Shown: positions 29,572-39,546, counted from the stretch's first letter. The stretch is DNA of 64,000 nucleotides from CAIVPM01 sp964477265 (GCA_964477265.1 CAYZDJ010000010.1:1-64000), one strand, 5' to 3'. The notes: generated from the letters alone by a model not told the origin. Numbers and translations: made by a program.

Positions 29572-29628
29572 TTGGGAATTAGGAATTAGGTATTGGGTAT
29601 TAGGTATTGGGTATTGGGTATTGGGAAT
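29572..29628 (+). repeat. Short imperfect tandem repeat (TATTGGG/TATTAGG)
   Basis: About seven imperfect 7-8-base units of TATTGGG, TATTAGG and GGAATTA lie between the ABC ATPase and its permease, just after the ATPase stop codon. Such short arrays can change copy number by slippage. No hairpin is formed. Confidence 0.75.
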
Positions 29629-29679
29629 GATGAAGTTTATCACTAACCATTAACCACTAACAAGTAACAACTAAACGAA

Positions 29680-31401
29680 ATGAACAAGTTTAACAAATTT
29701 TTAGTAAGCATATTTTTATTTCCAAAGGGATTGTATAAAAAATTGGGTTGTGATGTAAAACAGCTTGAAGCCATATTGGTTTTAAAATTAATGATGGATG
29801 ACAGGCGTCCAAATGCTTTCAGGCAAATGAAACGCAACGAGCCAAAGAAGAAAAAGGAAGTAAGCAATGCCACTATCTGGGGCATGGTTGGTTCGTTGTT
29901 TATGGGCTTGTTCTTTTTGCTGTTTTTTGTTTTTGGCAACAACACATCAGATTTCACAGTTTACTTTACTTCGTTTTGCACGCTGCTTGCACTAACATTA
30001 ATTACAGATTTTACAAGTGTTTTACTTGACGTAAGGGACAACTTCATCATATTGCCCAAGCCTGTTAACGACAGGACTTTTGTATTGGCAAAACTGCTGC
30101 ACATTATTATACACATCAGCAAATTAATTGCTCCTTTAAGCTTGCCAGTGCTGGTGTTTATTGGTATTACAAAGGGATTGGGAGGGTTACTTATTTTATT
30201 ACCTATACTTGTTTTAATAACACTGTTTACCATTTTTCTTATTAACGCATTTTACCTTTTTGCCTTAAAGGTTACCACGCCCGAAAAATTCAAGAACATT
30301 ATCAGCTATATACAAATTGCATTTGCCATTGGTGTTTATGCTGCTTCGCAAATATTGCCAAGAATGATAGGAAAATTTGGCAATGGCGTTGACCTTGAAA
30401 AATACAAATGGATAAAACTGTTTCCTACCTATTGGTTTGCCAAATGCTGGAATGCTTTATACACAGGCACTTTAGACAAGGCAGGCATTTTTGCAATAGC
30501 TTTTACCATCATCGTTCCTATATTGTCGGTGTGGGTTGTCATTAAATATTTTGCACCTTCCTTTAACCAAAAATTATCGCAAATAACTGGCAGCAGTAGC
30601 GATGAAAGCAACAAAAACGTTGTTAAGGAAAACATTAACAAAAAAAGCTACAGCAACTGGTGGGGCAATATATTAACCAAAAAAGGTACAGAAAGAATGG
30701 GCTTTTTATTTACATGGAAAATGATGATGCGTAGCAGGGATTTTAAGCTTAAGGTTTATCCTGGAATTGGATATATGATTGTTATCTTTTTTATAATGTT
30801 CTGGCAAAACAGCCATACCAGCTTATCCAAAATTGGCACTGCCATTCAAACACAATCAAATGCTGGCAAAGGTGCTGTGCTGATGATTATTTATTTTTCT
30901 ACATTAATGATATCAACTGCACTTGGTGGCATTGTTATGAGCGATAAATACAAAGCTGCGTGGCTATATTTTATAACACCCATTTATGAACCAGGAAAAA
31001 TTATAGTGGGTGCAGTAAAGGCTGTAGTAGTGATGTTTTTTGTGCCACTGGCAATTCTTGCAATAGGCCTGGGTGTTGTGTTTGCAGGGTTTTCAATTTT
31101 GCCTAACTTGATACTGGCTATTTGCAACCAGGTTTTAATTATTGGGTTATTTTCAATAAATGGTGTCAGGTTTTTACCTTTTTCCACCAACACATATAAG
31201 CCCAGCTTTACAACTGCATTAAAGGGAATAGCCATGCTTATACTGGCAATGATTGTGGGCACGCTACACTTTTTTATTTACGACTATATATGGATTGTGT
31301 TACCAATGATGGCTCTTTCATTAACTGCCACATATTTTATCTATAAAAACATTGGCAACTATAGCTGGAACAAAATAATGTCTGTTTACAGAGAAGATTA
31401 A
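29680..31401 (+). CDS. ABC transporter permease, large multi-pass membrane protein
   Basis: This 573-residue protein has roughly ten to twelve hydrophobic helices. The first is near residues 67-88 (IWGMVGSLFMGLFFLLFFVF), others cluster around 95-230 and 265-290, and the rest lie between 355 and 565. A soluble, charged segment holding SSSDESNKNVVKENINKKS lies near residues 305-330. It follows the ABC ATPase gene, so it is taken as the membrane half of an exporter. Sequence alone does not name the substrate. Its TAA overlaps the TAA of the convergent S41 protease gene through the shared tetranucleotide TTAA (31398-31401). Confidence 0.8.
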   Translation: MNKFNKFLVSIFLFPKGLYKKLGCDVKQLEAILVLKLMMDDRRPNAFRQMKRNEPKKKKEVSNATIWGMVGSLFMGLFFLLFFVFGNNTSDFTVYFTSFCTLLALTLITDFTSVLLDVRDNFIILPKPVNDRTFVLAKLLHIIIHISKLIAPLSLPVLVFIGITKGLGGLLILLPILVLITLFTIFLINAFYLFALKVTTPEKFKNIISYIQIAFAIGVYAASQILPRMIGKFGNGVDLEKYKWIKLFPTYWFAKCWNALYTGTLDKAGIFAIAFTIIVPILSVWVVIKYFAPSFNQKLSQITGSSSDESNKNVVKENINKKSYSNWWGNILTKKGTERMGFLFTWKMMMRSRDFKLKVYPGIGYMIVIFFIMFWQNSHTSLSKIGTAIQTQSNAGKGAVLMIIYFSTLMISTALGGIVMSDKYKAAWLYFITPIYEPGKIIVGAVKAVVVMFFVPLAILAIGLGVVFAGFSILPNLILAICNQVLIIGLFSINGVRFLPFSTNTYKPSFTTALKGIAMLILAMIVGTLHFFIYDYIWIVLPMMALSLTATYFIYKNIGNYSWNKIMSVYRED

Positions 31402-32984
31402 TGAAGCAGTTGCAAGGCCTTGTTTACAACCGTATCTGTGGTATTGTTGATTTGATAGTAAGCCAGGTTGCTTATGGTTTGCTTAGCAACATTTGCCTTT
31501 ATTTTTTGGGTAATTATAGTTTTCAATTCAGTAGAAAAACTTGCGATAGCAATGCTGTCTTTTGCTGCAATATCCTGCAGTTGCTTAAAATCATTATCAC
31601 TCAATATAACATTTGTATTTACTGCGTTTAAATTATTTATTGACGAAAGCTTTTGCTTATTTGCAAGGTAATATTTCAACTCAAATTTTTCCAAAGCATC
31701 AGACCTGTATAAAGCATTTAATATTTTTTTATTGGCAGATGTATCTATGCCAATAAATACATCTGGAGTAATGCCACCACCACCATAAACTGTATTGCCC
31801 TTTGGTGTTTTAAATGCCTTGCCTTTTAGCGTAGCAGAGTCGCCTTTTACCACTTCGCCATCAGTATATCTTTCAATTAATTCGTGCATATATTTTGCCT
31901 TGCCTGCAGTGTATGGCTTTTGAATATTTCTGCCCAATGGAGTGTAATACCTTGCAACAGTTAAACGCAAAGCACCACCATTGCTAAGGTTGTATTGCTG
32001 CTGCACCAAACCTTTACCAAACGAGCGTCTGCCTACAATTGTAGCCCTGTCCCAATCCTGCAAGGCACCAGCCAGAACCTCGCTTGCACTGGCACTTGTT
32101 TCATCTATCAGCACCACAAGTTTTCCCTGTTCAAACAATCCATCTTTCCTGCAACGCTTTTCATCTTTTGCTATTTTACTGCCTTGTGTATAAACAATTA
32201 ATTTATCACCATCCAAAAATTCATCTGCAATAGCTGTTGCTGCATGCATGTAACCACCACCATTGCCACGCAAGTCAAGCACCAGACTTTCCATTTTCGC
32301 CTTTTGCAGCTTCTCCAATTCCTGCATAAATTCCTCATAAGTCCTTTCGGCAAACTTGTTTATTTTTATGTAACCTGTTTTTGCATCAAGCATGTAAGCA
32401 GCATCTACACTTGGCGTTGATATAGAGCCTCGCGTTATATTTATCTTTTTTATAGCGGCACTACGAATTAAATTTAATGTAACCACACTCCCAGCATCAC
32501 CACGCATTTTGCTTCTTATAAATTCTTCAGTTATATTTTTTTTAGTAAGTGATATGCTATCATTGATACCTATAATCTTATCCCCTATTTCAATACCAGC
32601 TTTTTGTGCAGGTCCATTTTTTATTAACTGCACAATGCAAACAGTGTCATCAATAATATTATACAAAACACCAATACCTGTAAAACGTCCTTCCAACTGG
32701 CTGTTCACCATCTCAAGTTCACTTGGCTTTATATAAACTGAGTGTGGGTCAAGATGAGAAAGCATTTCATCTATAGCAAAAGCATTAATGCTGTCCATGC
32801 CAATGTCATCTACATATTTATTTTGAATTAAGGTAGATATTTCCTGCAAGGTATTGCCATTGCCTTTGCTAAAGAAACCATTGCCACCAATAGTACTGTT
32901 TAGTGCATAACCCAAAGCCAGCCCAATTAATAAAACTACTGAAAAATAAACAGGCATTAAACTTTGAGATGGTTTACGTTGCAT
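31398..32984 (-). CDS. S41 family C-terminal processing peptidase
   Basis: This 528-residue serine protease is of the CtpA/Prc type. It has one N-terminal membrane helix (about 12-30), a PDZ domain (about 85-170: GIGVLYNIIDDTVCIVQLIK, AQKAGIEIGDKIIGIND), and the catalytic core (LVLDLRGNGGGYMHAA). The Ser is in DETSASASEV (about S299) and the Lys in RRSFGKG (about K324). A helical C-terminal tail completes it. The enzyme cleaves periplasmic proteins at their C-terminus. The shared TTAA with the convergent permease gene leaves no room for a terminator. Confidence 0.95.
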   Translation of the reverse strand: MQRKPSQSLMPVYFSVVLLIGLALGYALNSTIGGNGFFSKGNGNTLQEISTLIQNKYVDDIGMDSINAFAIDEMLSHLDPHSVYIKPSELEMVNSQLEGRFTGIGVLYNIIDDTVCIVQLIKNGPAQKAGIEIGDKIIGINDSISLTKKNITEEFIRSKMRGDAGSVVTLNLIRSAAIKKINITRGSISTPSVDAAYMLDAKTGYIKINKFAERTYEEFMQELEKLQKAKMESLVLDLRGNGGGYMHAATAIADEFLDGDKLIVYTQGSKIAKDEKRCRKDGLFEQGKLVVLIDETSASASEVLAGALQDWDRATIVGRRSFGKGLVQQQYNLSNGGALRLTVARYYTPLGRNIQKPYTAGKAKYMHELIERYTDGEVVKGDSATLKGKAFKTPKGNTVYGGGGITPDVFIGIDTSANKKILNALYRSDALEKFELKYYLANKQKLSSINNLNAVNTNVILSDNDFKQLQDIAAKDSIAIASFSTELKTIITQKIKANVAKQTISNLAYYQINNTTDTVVNKALQLLH

Positions 32985-33066
32985 ATATAATTGTTGAAAT
33001 ATCTGTAAATGTTGGGTTGCAAATAAAAGGCAAATAAATTTACAGTACGTCTATGGAATAAGTAGC

Positions 33067-34278
33067 TTACTTAACAGGTTTAACAACTGCTTGCTTAGGG
33101 ATAAATCTGGCAATGATAATGGCAGTTATTACCACACTCATACTTATTAAACCAAGTGTATCGTAATGATGCAGTTTTTTTGTTTCATCTGCTACTACAA
33201 CTTTTCCTGCAATTAAACTTGCCAAACCAATAAACACAGAAGTAACACAACTGTTAAAGCTTTGAAAGCTGCCACGCTGGTGTGGAGGCACAATGTTGCT
33301 GATAATAGCTTGTGCAGGAATATTACGACTTGTGCTGAATATAAACCAAATGCCTGTTATTATTAATGCATAGTAATAGGGCATTACGCCTAAATGAGAA
33401 ACAATGTAAATTGGAATTAAGCTAAGTGCTGCACAAATGTAAAATATGGTATGCTTGCCATATTTATCTGAAAGCCTGCCAGCAAATCTTGCACTGAAAA
33501 TTGAGACCAACCCACCAACAATGTACACTAATTTTCGTTCATTTTCATTAAAGCCTACATTGTGTTGCATATAAGGATTAAGGAAAGGTATAATTAAAAA
33601 ATGCCCCATCATTAAAGTGCCACCTAATGCATAGGCTATAAGATTAGAGCGTTTGAAAACAATTTGCTGCAAAGTGTTCCATACGTTATTACCATTACTG
33701 GTTTTATTAACTAAATGCTGGTTAAACGATGGCAAATAATTATAAATGCAAAACAATACAATGGCACCAATGCCTACTATTAAATAGAAAGGTGCATGCC
33801 AGCCAAACATATCTGCAAACGTTAAGCTTAATGGCACGCCAATAACAGACGCCAATGAAAATGCACCAAACAAAATACCCATTGCCCTGCCTCGTATTTC
33901 ATAAGTAAAGCTATCGGCAACTATACTAATTACTTGAGCTCCTAAAACACCACCAAAAATTCCTGCAACTATTCTTGCCAGTAAAATGAAAATGTAACTT
34001 GGTGCTATGCCACAACAAAGTGTGCCAATTAGAAAGCCAGTGTAAGCAAAAAGCACCACTTTTTTCCTGTCAAAATTATCTACAAAAAACATGGCAATAA
34101 ATGCACTGATACCAGCACTGATGCTATATGCAGCTACTACGTAGCTAAATTGTTCTGGAGTTATTTTAAATGCAGGCATTAAGTAATTGCTCAATGGCAT
34201 CATAATCATAAAATCAAGTATGTGTGTAAAATTGATGCTTGTTAAAATAAAAAGAATAAGCTTTTGTTGTTTAGTCAC
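33067..34278 (-). CDS. MFS transporter (sugar efflux/multidrug-like)
   Basis: This 403-residue protein has twelve hydrophobic helices. The loop between helices 2 and 3 holds a motif A-like DNFDRKKV, and a second copy (GRLSDKYGKH) lies between helices 8 and 9. The opening (ILTSINFTHILDFMIMMPLS) is typical of AraJ/YdhP-type efflux carriers. Substrate cannot be told. A CATATTTG sequence, close to the -7 box, lies about 15 bases before the start. Confidence 0.9.
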   Translation of the reverse strand: MTKQQKLILFILTSINFTHILDFMIMMPLSNYLMPAFKITPEQFSYVVAAYSISAGISAFIAMFFVDNFDRKKVVLFAYTGFLIGTLCCGIAPSYIFILLARIVAGIFGGVLGAQVISIVADSFTYEIRGRAMGILFGAFSLASVIGVPLSLTFADMFGWHAPFYLIVGIGAIVLFCIYNYLPSFNQHLVNKTSNGNNVWNTLQQIVFKRSNLIAYALGGTLMMGHFLIIPFLNPYMQHNVGFNENERKLVYIVGGLVSIFSARFAGRLSDKYGKHTIFYICAALSLIPIYIVSHLGVMPYYYALIITGIWFIFSTSRNIPAQAIISNIVPPHQRGSFQSFNSCVTSVFIGLASLIAGKVVVADETKKLHHYDTLGLISMSVVITAIIIARFIPKQAVVKPVK

Positions 34279-34379
34279 TGTTAAAATTTGTGCAAATATG
34301 GTGTGTTGGGGTTGTTGTATTATTTATAAAATTGTTCAGTGGTAAATTAGATTATTGTTTATTTGTTTTATTTTACAAT

Positions 34380-34895
34380 ATGCAAATAAGAAGAGCAACT
34401 ATAGCTGATGTAAAAACATTGAGCCACTTAGGCAGCAAAACCTTTTATGATACTTTTACTGGCACCTGCACAGAGCAGGATATGACTGATTTTTTGTATG
34501 AGTATTTTAACGAAGAGCAGGTTGCTAAAGAATTAAAAGATGATGATGATTACTTTTATTTCTGTGAAGTTGATGGTATTGCAGTAGGTTACATAAGGAT
34601 AAAAGAAGATAACAGTGGATTTGATGGATTGCAACAATACAAGGCACTTGAGCTAAAAAGGCTGTATGTATTACACGACTTTCATGGCAAAGGCGTTGCA
34701 CAGCTTTTAATGAATTTTGTTTTTGATTTTGCAAAACAACATAGCTACAGCATAGTGTGGCTTGGCGTTTGGGAACATAACGAACGAGCTAAGGCATTTT
34801 ATAAAAAGCATGGATTTATTGACACAGGATACACCCACGATTTTCCTATTGGCAATACGCCACAAACAGATTTATGGTATTGGAAGAAATTATAA
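34380..34895 (+). CDS. GNAT family N-acetyltransferase
   Basis: The start is set at the ATG at 34380 (MQIRRATIADVKTLSHLGSK), the normal beginning of the fold; an earlier start would add 30 hydrophobic residues of no family value. The 171-residue enzyme has motif A (LELKRLYVLHDFHGKGVAQL), then WLGVWEHNERAKAFYKKHGF. It ends FPIGNTPQTDLWYWKKL, as in diamine/PaiA-like acetyltransferases. The natural acceptor is not known. The next gene on the same strand starts 14 bases behind its stop, which suggests co-transcription. Confidence 0.9.
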   Translation: MQIRRATIADVKTLSHLGSKTFYDTFTGTCTEQDMTDFLYEYFNEEQVAKELKDDDDYFYFCEVDGIAVGYIRIKEDNSGFDGLQQYKALELKRLYVLHDFHGKGVAQLLMNFVFDFAKQHSYSIVWLGVWEHNERAKAFYKKHGFIDTGYTHDFPIGNTPQTDLWYWKKL

Positions 34896-34909
34896 TATAG
34901 ATTTGAAAT

Positions 34910-36094
34910 ATGTTCAACACACTTTTAAAGAAATTAATTAAAGCTGCTGGTGGTAGAATAAAAATGGTAATGGCAATTATTGGCTTGTCAGTAGCTACAT
35001 TACTTATTTTATTTTCAGTTCAGTTGCAGGCAAATTACTACGATTTATTAAATGCAAAAAACAACCAGGATAGTATAACAAATTTTTTGGTGATTAATAA
35101 AGTACTGAACAATGAAACCATTGGCAGCACAGGCATTACAACAGATAATGTTGCAGATTTCAAGAAGCAAAATTTCGTACAGGAAGTAAGCGTAATTACA
35201 CCAAGTCGTTTCAAGGCATCGCTTCAAAGCAATAGCAACAGGTTTCCTTTTTATACAGACATTTCTTTTGAGAGCGTGCCATCATCTTTTATTGATGTAA
35301 ATACAAAAGACTGGACATGGAATGAAGATGCTGATTTCGTTCCCATTATTGCACCAAATATGTTTTTAGATTTTTACAATTTTCAATTCGCATTTAGCCA
35401 GAATATGCCTCAGCTTACACCAGATGTTGTAAAGATGATAACCTTTACAGTAAATGTGCAAACTGCTGTTGGAACAAAGCAATCTTCAGGAAGAATTGTA
35501 GGCTTTAGCAATAGAATAACAAGCCTTCTTGTACCACAAGAATTTATGACCTGGGGCAATCAATTTGCGACAGGAAAACCAGTGCAGCCAAGTAGATTAA
35601 TCATAAAAACAAAAGACCCTGGAAGCCCAGTATTGGTAGGCTATTTAGAGAAAAATGGTTACACTACAGATGCTGATAAAACACGCTTTAGCAAGTATAG
35701 AAAAATTGTAAATACTGTGGTAAGCATTAGTTGGGCAACTGGTGCTATTATGCTTGCCTTTGCACTATTAATTTTTACATTGTTTATTCAACTTACTGTT
35801 ACTGCCTGCAAAACTGAAATTGCTTTATTAATAACACTTGGCACAGCACCAAAGCAATTGGAAAAATTTTTAATGAAACAATTTTTTCCTGCCAATATTT
35901 TAATTGTAGGTTTATGCTTAGCAATGATTACAGCCTTGCAATTTTTTACTGCAAAATGGTTGATTAAGTTAAATATGTTTGTTAGTAATTACACATCAAC
36001 ATATACCATTGCAGTTGCAGTGTTATTGCTGCTTGTATTGTGGGTTGTAAATAAATTTACTGTAAGAAAATATGTGTACAGCAGCAGCAATTAA
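34910..36094 (+). CDS. FtsX/MacB-like permease, single unit
   Basis: This 394-residue membrane protein has the FtsX-like layout: one N-terminal helix (about 19-41), a large periplasmic domain (about 45-265), then three helices (about 270-300, 322-348, 365-385). The C-terminal block with TACKTEIALLITLGTAPKQL is the usual family motif, which contacts an ABC ATPase. The likely partner is the ATPase at 36091-36849, although that gene is convergent with it and shares a TTAA stop overlap. Whether they work together is an inference. It follows the GNAT gene by 14 bases. Confidence 0.75.
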   Translation: MFNTLLKKLIKAAGGRIKMVMAIIGLSVATLLILFSVQLQANYYDLLNAKNNQDSITNFLVINKVLNNETIGSTGITTDNVADFKKQNFVQEVSVITPSRFKASLQSNSNRFPFYTDISFESVPSSFIDVNTKDWTWNEDADFVPIIAPNMFLDFYNFQFAFSQNMPQLTPDVVKMITFTVNVQTAVGTKQSSGRIVGFSNRITSLLVPQEFMTWGNQFATGKPVQPSRLIIKTKDPGSPVLVGYLEKNGYTTDADKTRFSKYRKIVNTVVSISWATGAIMLAFALLIFTLFIQLTVTACKTEIALLITLGTAPKQLEKFLMKQFFPANILIVGLCLAMITALQFFTAKWLIKLNMFVSNYTSTYTIAVAVLLLLVLWVVNKFTVRKYVYSSSN

Positions 36095-36849
36095 TCTTCA
36101 CGAATGCTGCGACCTGTTAAGTGTATAAACACATCTTCAAGGTTGGCTTGCTTTACTTCTTTTGGTTTTTCAAAACCTGTAGCTACAAGGTCGTCGATTA
36201 ATTTATCTGGCGTTGCTAAAGAAATAATTTTACCTGCATCAATAATGGCAACCCTGTCACAAAGCAATTCTGCTTCGTCCATATAGTGTGTAGTAATAAT
36301 TACAGTCGTTCCTTCACTTTGAATTTCCTTAATTAAGTCCCACAAATTTCTACGTGCTTGTGGATCTAAGCCAGTTGTAGGCTCATCTAAAAAAATAATT
36401 TTAGGTTTATTGATTAGCGTTGTTGCAATAGAAAAACGTTGCTTTTGACCGCCACTCAATTCTTTAACTTTTGCTTTAGCTTTATCTCTCAAATTTACTT
36501 TATCAAGCAACTCTAAAGCATTTACATTTTGATTGTATAAGCCATTAAATAAATTGATTAATTCAACTAAATTCAAGCCTGGATAAAATCCACTGCTTTG
36601 CAGTTGAACACCAATTATTTTTTTTATTTCAACAGCTTGTTTATCTAAATCAAATCCAGCAACAGTAACTGTTCCACTTGTTTTTGTTCTAAGCGTTTCT
36701 ATTATTTCAAGTGTTGTTGATTTGCCTGCACCATTGGGTCCAAGTAAGCCAAAAATTTCACCTTCAAACACTTCAAAGCTGATACTTTTTACAGCTTCAA
36801 ATTCGCCATATTTTTTTACTAAATTTTGTACTGATATAATAGGTTGCAT
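36091..36849 (-). CDS. ABC transporter ATP-binding protein
   Basis: This 252-residue ATPase has Walker A (LLGPNGAGKSTTLEII), Q-loop (GVQLQSSGFYPGLNL), signature (LSGGQKQRFSI), Walker B (KIIFLDEPTTGLDPQARR) and H-loop (TTHYMDEAELL). The set fits ABC-2 type exporters of the CcmA/DrrA class. Its ATG overlaps the stop codon of the upstream small membrane protein as TAATG, so translation is coupled. A C-terminal segment (LVATGFEKPKEVKQANLEDV) is usual in this class. No ABC-2 permease is adjacent on the same strand. Confidence 0.93.
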   Translation of the reverse strand: MQPIISVQNLVKKYGEFEAVKSISFEVFEGEIFGLLGPNGAGKSTTLEIIETLRTKTSGTVTVAGFDLDKQAVEIKKIIGVQLQSSGFYPGLNLVELINLFNGLYNQNVNALELLDKVNLRDKAKAKVKELSGGQKQRFSIATTLINKPKIIFLDEPTTGLDPQARRNLWDLIKEIQSEGTTVIITTHYMDEAELLCDRVAIIDAGKIISLATPDKLIDDLVATGFEKPKEVKQANLEDVFIHLTGRSIRED

Positions 36850-37136
36850 TATGCTAAAATTATGTAAGTAACTATTAAAATGATAAATGACAAGATAGAT
36901 AATAACTTGTTCCCATTTTGTTTATTAGTTATTAAAGTAAATATGCTAAATATACTAATTGCTAAACCACCAATTAGCATTGGCAATGCAAGAAGTTCAA
37001 AGATAGCACCTGTTATAGCATAAGTATAAACGTTAAAGTTTTTACCAATATACCAAAAAACAAATTCAATTAAACTTAACAGGAAAATTATTATTCCTTT
37101 TTTTGAATGCTGCCAGTTAATTGAAATGTTTATCAT
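36849..37136 (-). CDS. Small membrane protein of unknown function, coupled to ABC ATPase
   Basis: I do not recognise this 95-residue protein. It has three hydrophobic segments (about 14-32, 38-66 with a break, and 76-95) and a short charged loop (TNKQNGNKLL). Its stop codon overlaps the start of the ABC ATPase as TAATG, so the two are made together. It may be a membrane anchor or accessory subunit for that ATPase, but it is too short to be a normal ABC permease. Confidence 0.7.
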   Translation of the reverse strand: MINISINWQHSKKGIIIFLLSLIEFVFWYIGKNFNVYTYAITGAIFELLALPMLIGGLAISIFSIFTLITNKQNGNKLLSILSFIILIVTYIILA

Positions 37137-37155
37137 AAAGAGTGTTTAAACAAAA

Positions 37156-39546
37156 TTACTCTGCCATCATCTCATTCACAATTCTTATCACATCTTCAAC
37201 ATTTGGCTTGCTAAAATAATCACCATCACTACCATAAGCTGGGCGATGAGCGTGAGCTGTAAGTGTTCGTGGTGCTGCATCAAACCATTTATAACCACTT
37301 TGCTCTTCCATTACTTTATTAAACATAAACGCTGCTGCACCACCTGGCACATCTTCATCTACAAATAAAATCCTGTTGGTTTTCTTTAAGCTATTTACAA
37401 TGTTGTGATGAATATCAAAAGGTAATAATGTTTGCACATCAATAATCTCGCAACTTACATTTTGTTTTTCCAAACGTTCAGCAGCCTCACTAATAATTCT
37501 TAATGTAGATCCATAACTTACAATCGTAATATCTGTGCCTTGTTTAATGGTTTCTGTAACACCCAGTGGCACTGTAAATTCCATTAAGTTGGCTGGCATT
37601 TTTTCTTTTAAACGATAACCATTCAGGCACTCAATAACAATTCCTGGGTCATTGCTTTGCAACAAAGTATTATACATACCAACTGCCTGCACCATATTAC
37701 GTGGCACACATACATACATTCCACGAAGTGCATTTAAAATCATTCCCATTGGGCTACCACTGTGCCACACACCTTCAAGCCTGTGCCCTCTTGTTCTTAT
37801 AATTAATGGGCAACTTTGCTGTCCCTTTGTTCTGTAATGCAATGTAGCAACATCATCACTTAAAGTTTGAATAGCATATAATAAATAATCGAGGTATTGA
37901 ATTTCTGCAATAGGTCTCAATCCACGCACAGCCATACCAATTGCTTGTCCTGCTATAGTTGCTTCTCTAATGCCCACATCAAAAATCCTTTCCTCACCAT
38001 ATTTTTTTTGCAGTCCTGCAAAGCCCTGATTCACATCACCAATAAATCCTAAATCCTCTCCAAATGCAACAACCAAAGGGTTTGTAGCAAAAAGGTTATC
38101 CCAGTATTTATTTAAAATTTCAAAGCCATTTAATTGCTCTGCATCAAAGCTTATCCAGGGTTTTGCTTCACTCACACGCATTGCACTTTTAATGCCTTGA
38201 TTATATAAATGAGAGTTGAATAAATCTTTATTTTGGGCAACCAATTGTTGATAATATTGCTTAACATCTTCGTTAGATGAAGTATCTGTAACTAGCTCTG
38301 TTGCTAAGCATAAACTCTGCATTACATCTCTACGTAATGGCTCTCTTATAGCAGTTAAGTTATTTGCAATTTGCTGCACCTGATGATATGTTTCCATATC
38401 TGTAACATTCATTGAAGCTATTAATTCTGCTGCTTTTTTTACCTGCTCTTTTATAGGTGTTTGAAATTTTTCCCAAGCTCTTGTTTTGCTTTCTCTAACA
38501 AAATCCCTTGCTTCATTTTCGATGTTTGTCAACTCTTCTTCGCTTGCAATGGCGTTTTCTAAAATCCAGTCTTTAAATTTTTTATTGCAATCAAAATCTT
38601 TTTCAAATTGTAAACGTTCAGCATCTTTATATCTTTCGTGGCTTCCACTTGTACTATGTCCTTGTGGTTGTGTAATTTCCTGAACGTGAAAAATTGCAGG
38701 TGCGTGTGTTTCCCTCATTCTTTGAATACCTGCTTCAAACACTTCACACATTTCTGCATAATCCCAACCTTTTACTTTATAAATATGCAAGCCATTAGTA
38801 TCCTTTTCTTTTTGAAAACCAGACAGAGCCTGGCTTATAGAGCCTTTGGTTGTTTGGTATTTATTTGGAACAGAAATTCCATATCCATCATCCCACACAA
38901 AAATTGCCAAAGGAATTTGCATAACGCCAGCAGCATTTACACTTTCCCAAAAATGTCCTTCGCTTGTACTTGCATCACCAATAGTACAAAAGCAAACTTC
39001 ATTTCCATTATGGCTTAAATCAGTTTTATTCCAAAGTTGTTGAATGTGCCTGAAAGATTTTGAAGCCAACGCCAAACCCACAGCACGTGGCATTTGACCA
39101 GCAGTTGGCGATATATCTGCACTAATATTTTTTCTATTTGCAAGGTCTAAAAAGCTGCCATTTTCATCAACATTTCTTGTGGCAAAATGAGCCACCATTT
39201 GCCTTCCTGCACTAAAAGGTTCGTTGTTAATATCTGGGTCGGCATACATTTGAGCAAAGAATTGTTCAACACTGGCAAGCCCACTGGCAAACATAAAAGT
39301 CTGGTCACGATAGTAGCCACTTCTAAAATCGCCCTGTGTAAAACTCTTAGCCATTGCAATTTGAGCAAGTTCTTTACCATCGCCAAAAATGCCAAACTTG
39401 GCTTTGCCAGTAAGCACTTCACGCCTTCCCAACAAACTTGTTTCTCTGCTAACTTGTGCAATTCTGTAATCTGTTAAAACCTGATGTTTAAAGGCATCGT
39501 AACTTAATTCCTCGTTACTGTAGGTAAATGTTAATGTTTCTTCCAT
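37156..39546 (-). CDS. 2-oxoacid dehydrogenase E1, fused alpha and beta subunits
   Basis: The ATG at 39546 is chosen over a TTG two codons earlier. In this protein of about 796 residues the alpha part is about 1-390, with the ThDP motif start GDASTSEGHFWE and an Asp-Asp where most families have Asn-Asn (IFVWDDGYGISVP). A linker follows, then the beta part (about 460-796: VVAFGEDLGFIGDVNQGF, GQAIGMAVRGLRPIAEIQ, ADRLEK-like helix, LFVDEDVPGGAAAFMF). Such fusions are common in Bacteroidota and serve branched-chain or pyruvate-type complexes. E2 and E3 are not in the window, so the exact substrate is open. Confidence 0.92.
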   Translation of the reverse strand: MEETLTFTYSNEELSYDAFKHQVLTDYRIAQVSRETSLLGRREVLTGKAKFGIFGDGKELAQIAMAKSFTQGDFRSGYYRDQTFMFASGLASVEQFFAQMYADPDINNEPFSAGRQMVAHFATRNVDENGSFLDLANRKNISADISPTAGQMPRAVGLALASKSFRHIQQLWNKTDLSHNGNEVCFCTIGDASTSEGHFWESVNAAGVMQIPLAIFVWDDGYGISVPNKYQTTKGSISQALSGFQKEKDTNGLHIYKVKGWDYAEMCEVFEAGIQRMRETHAPAIFHVQEITQPQGHSTSGSHERYKDAERLQFEKDFDCNKKFKDWILENAIASEEELTNIENEARDFVRESKTRAWEKFQTPIKEQVKKAAELIASMNVTDMETYHQVQQIANNLTAIREPLRRDVMQSLCLATELVTDTSSNEDVKQYYQQLVAQNKDLFNSHLYNQGIKSAMRVSEAKPWISFDAEQLNGFEILNKYWDNLFATNPLVVAFGEDLGFIGDVNQGFAGLQKKYGEERIFDVGIREATIAGQAIGMAVRGLRPIAEIQYLDYLLYAIQTLSDDVATLHYRTKGQQSCPLIIRTRGHRLEGVWHSGSPMGMILNALRGMYVCVPRNMVQAVGMYNTLLQSNDPGIVIECLNGYRLKEKMPANLMEFTVPLGVTETIKQGTDITIVSYGSTLRIISEAAERLEKQNVSCEIIDVQTLLPFDIHHNIVNSLKKTNRILFVDEDVPGGAAAFMFNKVMEEQSGYKWFDAAPRTLTAHAHRPAYGSDGDYFSKPNVEDVIRIVNEMMAE

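Noticed and set aside
36091..36849. Pairing this ABC ATPase with the permease at 29680-31401
   Set aside because: That permease already has its own ATPase directly upstream on the same strand.
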